Assembly: GCF_013204855.1 (NCBI RefSeq)
Contig: NZ_JABMKZ010000032.1
Span: forward strand, 1-64,000
Origin: Paenibacillus alba
GTDB taxonomy: Bacteria > Bacillota > Bacilli > Paenibacillales > NBRC-103111
Direction: 5' to 3'
DNA length: 64,000 bases
Position 1 is the stretch's first letter; every line of letters starts with the position of its first letter. Positions 61,480-64,000 of this stretch are shown in pieces. A program made the position numbers and the translations under genes. The notes beneath the pieces are model-generated. The model was not told the DNA's origin and did no database searches. It saw only the letters and a program-made list of their open reading frames with translations.

Positions 61480-61660
61480 AAGAACTGTGGTACGCTATTT
61501 GACCATTTACGCCCCATTATCCAGCTCTAGAGGAACTACGATCCGCTAAATCCACATTTCCCGCCTGTTTGCCCCACTTTTTTAACAATTAGCGTATACT
61601 AGTTCCCTTTCACCGCCAATTGGTTACCTTTTCCTCTAAATAGAGGATCATAGTTCTTTT
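61480..61660. repeat. Degenerate inverted/direct repeat element (family F), locus 2
   Basis: GAACT-led copies at 61482 and 61533 (51 apart), the second reading GGAACTACGATCCGCTAAAT. Inverted copies follow with AGTTCC at 61601 and AGTTCT at 61652 (51 apart). Same design as 12.75-12.92 kb. Nothing else is visible in 61.27-61.72 kb. Confidence 0.75.
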
Positions 61661-61719
61661 TCAACTCATTAGAACGAGGTATTCGCCACTGGCTTGCTAA
61701 AGAGTAAACTGACAAGGAA

Positions 61720-62199
61720 TTAATCCTGAAACCCCTTTTTCTCGCGAAAAAACCACCGGTTGAAAAAAAGCGACAACTGCAAAGTCGCCCATATGCTTAG
61801 AAACGTCCAATACCAGTTCCAAGAATGATAGCGGATCACGTCCGTATAGGACTCAAGCAGGAGTTCTGTGAGCGTTATTCCTGCGGGATAAGCCAGGATG
61901 TATAGGAAACGAACCCCTAAGCTTTTGGCGGCGGGGTAGTAGATATTCAAATAGACGGCAATCGCCGGATAGCCCATAATTTCAAAGGTTAGACTTGTAT
62001 AATTATGTTTAAGTTCTCTAACGGGGTAATCCAACCAATCATTTTGAACAACAATAAGCCCTAGAATCCAGGTTAAAAACTGTTGAAATAGAAAAGCTAC
62101 CTGCGCCTTGCGGCGATGCTGTTTAGGGATAATGAGCAAACCAATCAGGGAAAAGATCCATACAGCTATGATGATTATGCGATCAACCGTCAAGTTCAT
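61720..62199 (-). CDS. CBO0543-family membrane protein, copy 1
   Basis: A 159-residue protein with about five membrane helices; typical are WIFSLIGLLIIPKQHRRKAQ near the start and FLFQQFLTWILGLIV. It is a paralogue of the next gene (PK-HR-KA/REA-LF--Q-LTWIL shared). The family, known from Bacillus and Clostridium, has no known function. Weak ribosome site before the ATG. Confidence 0.75.
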   Translation of the reverse strand: MNLTVDRIIIIAVWIFSLIGLLIIPKQHRRKAQVAFLFQQFLTWILGLIVVQNDWLDYPVRELKHNYTSLTFEIMGYPAIAVYLNIYYPAAKSLGVRFLYILAYPAGITLTELLLESYTDVIRYHSWNWYWTFLSIWATLQLSLFFNRWFFREKKGFQD

Positions 62200-62209
62200 A
62201 GTGAATGTG

Positions 62210-62689
62210 CTACCTTTCCTGATGTGTTTTCTTTTGGAAAAACCATATTCCGTATAATCTCGTCATATTTATAACGATCAGTGTTACCAGCATCTGAAGA
62301 TAGACATTCAAATGAATATAGCGCAGGAGTTCTGTATATTTAGAGATACAAGCAATGTAAATACCTCCGCCAAGAACAAACATTATTTGATACAGCACCT
62401 GTAAACCGAAGCTTTTATGATTAGGGTAATAGAGGGAAAACAGCGTTGATAAAAACGGAAATAGCAAATAGTTGTTCGTGAAATTACTCCCCGAGGCCGC
62501 GGGAAATTCGCGAATCGGATTTTCTAGCAAGCCCCACTCAACGAACATGACACTTAGGATCCAAGTCAGCAATTGATTGGCAAGAAATAAAAGGATAGCT
62601 TCCCTACTTCGATGCTTGGGTATTAGAATTGGTATGAGAACGATGCAAAGCACCCAAACCCAGATCAAAATAGCTCGTTCAACTGTCAT
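62210..62689 (-). CDS. CBO0543-family membrane protein, copy 2
   Basis: A 159-residue paralogue with five predicted helices (WVWVLCIVLIPILIPKHRSRE, FLANQLLTWILSVMFVEWG cited in part). It starts 10 bases upstream of copy 1 in the same direction, so the pair is a tandem duplication, likely co-transcribed. Function unknown. Confidence 0.75.
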   Translation of the reverse strand: MTVERAILIWVWVLCIVLIPILIPKHRSREAILLFLANQLLTWILSVMFVEWGLLENPIREFPAASGSNFTNNYLLFPFLSTLFSLYYPNHKSFGLQVLYQIMFVLGGGIYIACISKYTELLRYIHLNVYLQMLVTLIVINMTRLYGIWFFQKKTHQER

Positions 62690-62827
62690 ATGCTCAGCCT
62701 TTCTATGCGAATTAGCTCATTATCCCAATATGCCCGATTTGCTTCTGTTTATCCCTACAACAAAGAAGTTTAGCTCATTGTCATGAACTAAACTCCATCG
62801 TCATTTCCTGCTTTATTTCCACGTTTT

Positions 62828-63277
62828 TTATAGCTCTTCGAATTTAGGCTCAACCGGTTGCAACGGCTCATCATCGTTATTATCACGGACGGTTTTCTGT
62901 AAGACAAAAGAAGACATTGTAAGGAATAACGCTGTAACGGCATAGTACCCTTTAACCGAAAGAAGCTGTTCTAAGTTAATGATTCCGATGAACATCCCTA
63001 GAAGCGCCAGCGCGAAGGAACTCCACGCCAAGAAAGTGAAAGCTGCTGTATTCCGCTTGCGGCCGACGTAGCCATCCTCCAAATTATCACGGATTACTTT
63101 CTGCAGAACAAAGGCGGACATCGTGAGAAATAACGCACATACCGCGAAATAGCCTTTGACACTCAGTGATTCTTCCAAGGTATAGATACCGATGAACATC
63201 GCCAGAAATGCGCCAATAAAGGATGCCCATGCCATGAATGTGAATGCTGTTGTATTCCGTTTCCGAATGTTGTTCAT
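62828..63277 (-). CDS. YiaA/YiaB-family membrane protein
   Basis: A 149-residue protein of four helices made of two nearly identical halves: AFTFMAWASFIGAFLAMFIGI / AFTFLAWSSFALALLGMFIGI (first 12 residues shown suffice: AFTFMAWASFIG, AFTFLAWSSFAL), each ending in LSVKGY and SxFVLQK. This is the tandem yiaAB domain. G-rich ribosome site 9 bases upstream. Function unknown. Confidence 0.85.
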   Translation of the reverse strand: MNNIRKRNTTAFTFMAWASFIGAFLAMFIGIYTLEESLSVKGYFAVCALFLTMSAFVLQKVIRDNLEDGYVGRKRNTAAFTFLAWSSFALALLGMFIGIINLEQLLSVKGYYAVTALFLTMSSFVLQKTVRDNNDDEPLQPVEPKFEEL

Positions 63278-63391
63278 CTCCAAAATCCCCCTGTGGTTGC
63301 TGCTGCAACGCTGTAGTATGCTGCTCTTGTTCCTTATTATAGGAGATCGTTTTTCTTTCAGATAGTACTATTTACCAGTAGTACCAACCCA

Positions 63392-63424
63392 AATAACCCG
63401 CTCGAGCATAGGGCTCAAACGGGT
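63392..63424. terminator. Terminator-like hairpin
   Basis: AACCCGCTCGAGC and GCTCAAACGGGTT pair with one mismatch; it lies after the 63443-63895 gene on the minus strand. Confidence 0.65.
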
Positions 63425-63442
63425 TTCTATACAATCTACTCC

Positions 63443-63895
63443 TCAATCACAAACCGCAACTCCAAAAGCAAGATGCTCCCAGAAAACCTCCTGAATATGT
63501 TTAGCCTCTTCATGGGCGCAAGTTACAAGTATAATGACTTCGGATTTCTTGGTTTTCGCTTTCGTTATCGCGGTCTTCTTCTGATGCAGGATATCTATGA
63601 TAAAACCAATCAGGAAACCGACTACAGCACCAATAATCCCCCATAGAATGGCTCCTCCCTTCAAAATAAACCCATAGGAAGATCCGATCACTGTACATGC
63701 CGTAGCCAGAGCAACGCCAGCATCGAATAAGCTGATCCCATCCGAACTATTGATGCTGTCGAACATCTTGGGCTTCTTTGGTCTTTCCTGCAAGGGGACG
63801 GCATAGATGCGTTCTTTGGGAATACCCAGCTCTTCCAGCGCAGTAATCGCCAGTTCCAAATAAATCGAATGGTCGAATGATGCGATGACATGCAT
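63443..63895 (-). CDS. Membrane protein with glycine-zipper-like helices
   Basis: A 150-residue protein. The N-terminal part (SIYLELAITALEELGI) looks like a soluble alpha/beta fragment, followed by two helices with regular glycines (FDAGVALATACTVIGSSYGF and GGAILWGIIGAVVGFLIGFI) and a C-terminal soluble segment. Organisation is like YflT-type DUF1269 proteins with a membrane insert. ATG has GGAGGAGGG upstream. Unidentified. Confidence 0.68.
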   Translation of the reverse strand: MHVIASFDHSIYLELAITALEELGIPKERIYAVPLQERPKKPKMFDSINSSDGISLFDAGVALATACTVIGSSYGFILKGGAILWGIIGAVVGFLIGFIIDILHQKKTAITKAKTKKSEVIILVTCAHEEAKHIQEVFWEHLAFGVAVCD

Positions 63896-63900
63896 GGTAA

Positions 63901-64000
63901 TCACCCTCCTCCTTTTTGTTGTGGCGATTGTGGAAATAGGAATTGAGGATGCTGGTAATCCGCTTTTAGCATGACAGCCTGTTCATGATCAAATAGCTTG
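63901..64000 (-). CDS. Partial gene, C-terminus only
   Basis: An open frame enters from the right edge and ends KLFDHEQAVMLKADYQHP...QQKGGG with a TGA 5 bases before the next ATG. The ribosome site of the next gene lies inside its last codons, suggesting coupling. Too short to name. Confidence 0.5.
   Translation of the reverse strand, partial: KLFDHEQAVMLKADYQHPQFLFPQSPQQKGGG

Overview
The window looks like chromosome of a Paenibacillus-type member of the Bacillota. Supporting signs are strong AGGAGG-type ribosome sites with many TTG starts, an S-layer-homology protein, lipoproteins with copper-amine-oxidase-N (stalk) domains, YtxH, YdjO and YflT family proteins, sigma-B and sigma-W type promoters, and long intergenic repeat arrays. 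No rRNA, tRNA, phage, transposase or CRISPR locus was seen.

Layout. 0-0.5 kb: a 112-base tandem repeat. 0.5-3.7 kb: PilZ protein, free-methionine-sulfoxide reductase, araD with AraR-like operators, SLH protein. 3.9-7.8 kb: AraC regulator, Fur-type box and an iron-chelate ABC importer (binding lipoprotein and two permeases, no ATPase). 7.9-8.9 kb: repeat arrays. 9-12.6 kb: an unknown protein, a gene remnant, an ECF sigma factor with its membrane partner, a DinB-fold protein. 13-16.8 kb: HD-GYP protein and NfeD-flotillin operon with a sigma-W promoter. 16.9-20.8 kb: two paralogous stalk-domain lipoproteins flanking a His/Gln-rich protein. 20.8-22.4 kb: an 8-oxoguanine-deaminase-like gene behind a variant purine riboswitch with ON-type terminator architecture, which is the most striking item. 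22.6-23.1 kb: cold-shock pair.

23-40 kb is a general-stress island. It holds YflT, DUF1328, DUF1003, YtxG-like, YtxH and Dps proteins, sigB with two rsbV-rsbW pairs, and a hybrid kinase, CheR methyltransferase and receiver-PP2C phosphatase matching the RsbK-RsbM-RsbY module known from Bacillus cereus. A polyphosphate kinase follows sigB in the same operon and a glgB-glgC-glgD operon sits in the middle. Several promoters fit GTTTCA-N14-GGGTAA/T, so stress signalling and energy-reserve metabolism appear wired together.

40-64 kb: repeat mosaics, fumC, small enzymes, a LysR regulator divergent from a branched-chain aminotransferase, agmatine deiminase with N-carbamoylputrescine amidase (putrescine route), an azoreductase, a second 114-base repeat array, a DHODH-like domain fused to a duplicated membrane domain and divergent from flavohemoglobin with a Crp/Fnr regulator beside it, xylR/xylA, and small membrane proteins.

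At least five sequence-unrelated intergenic repeat families share an internal 51-base step or a 112-114-base unit. All calls were made by eye from sequence and family knowledge; no searches were run.
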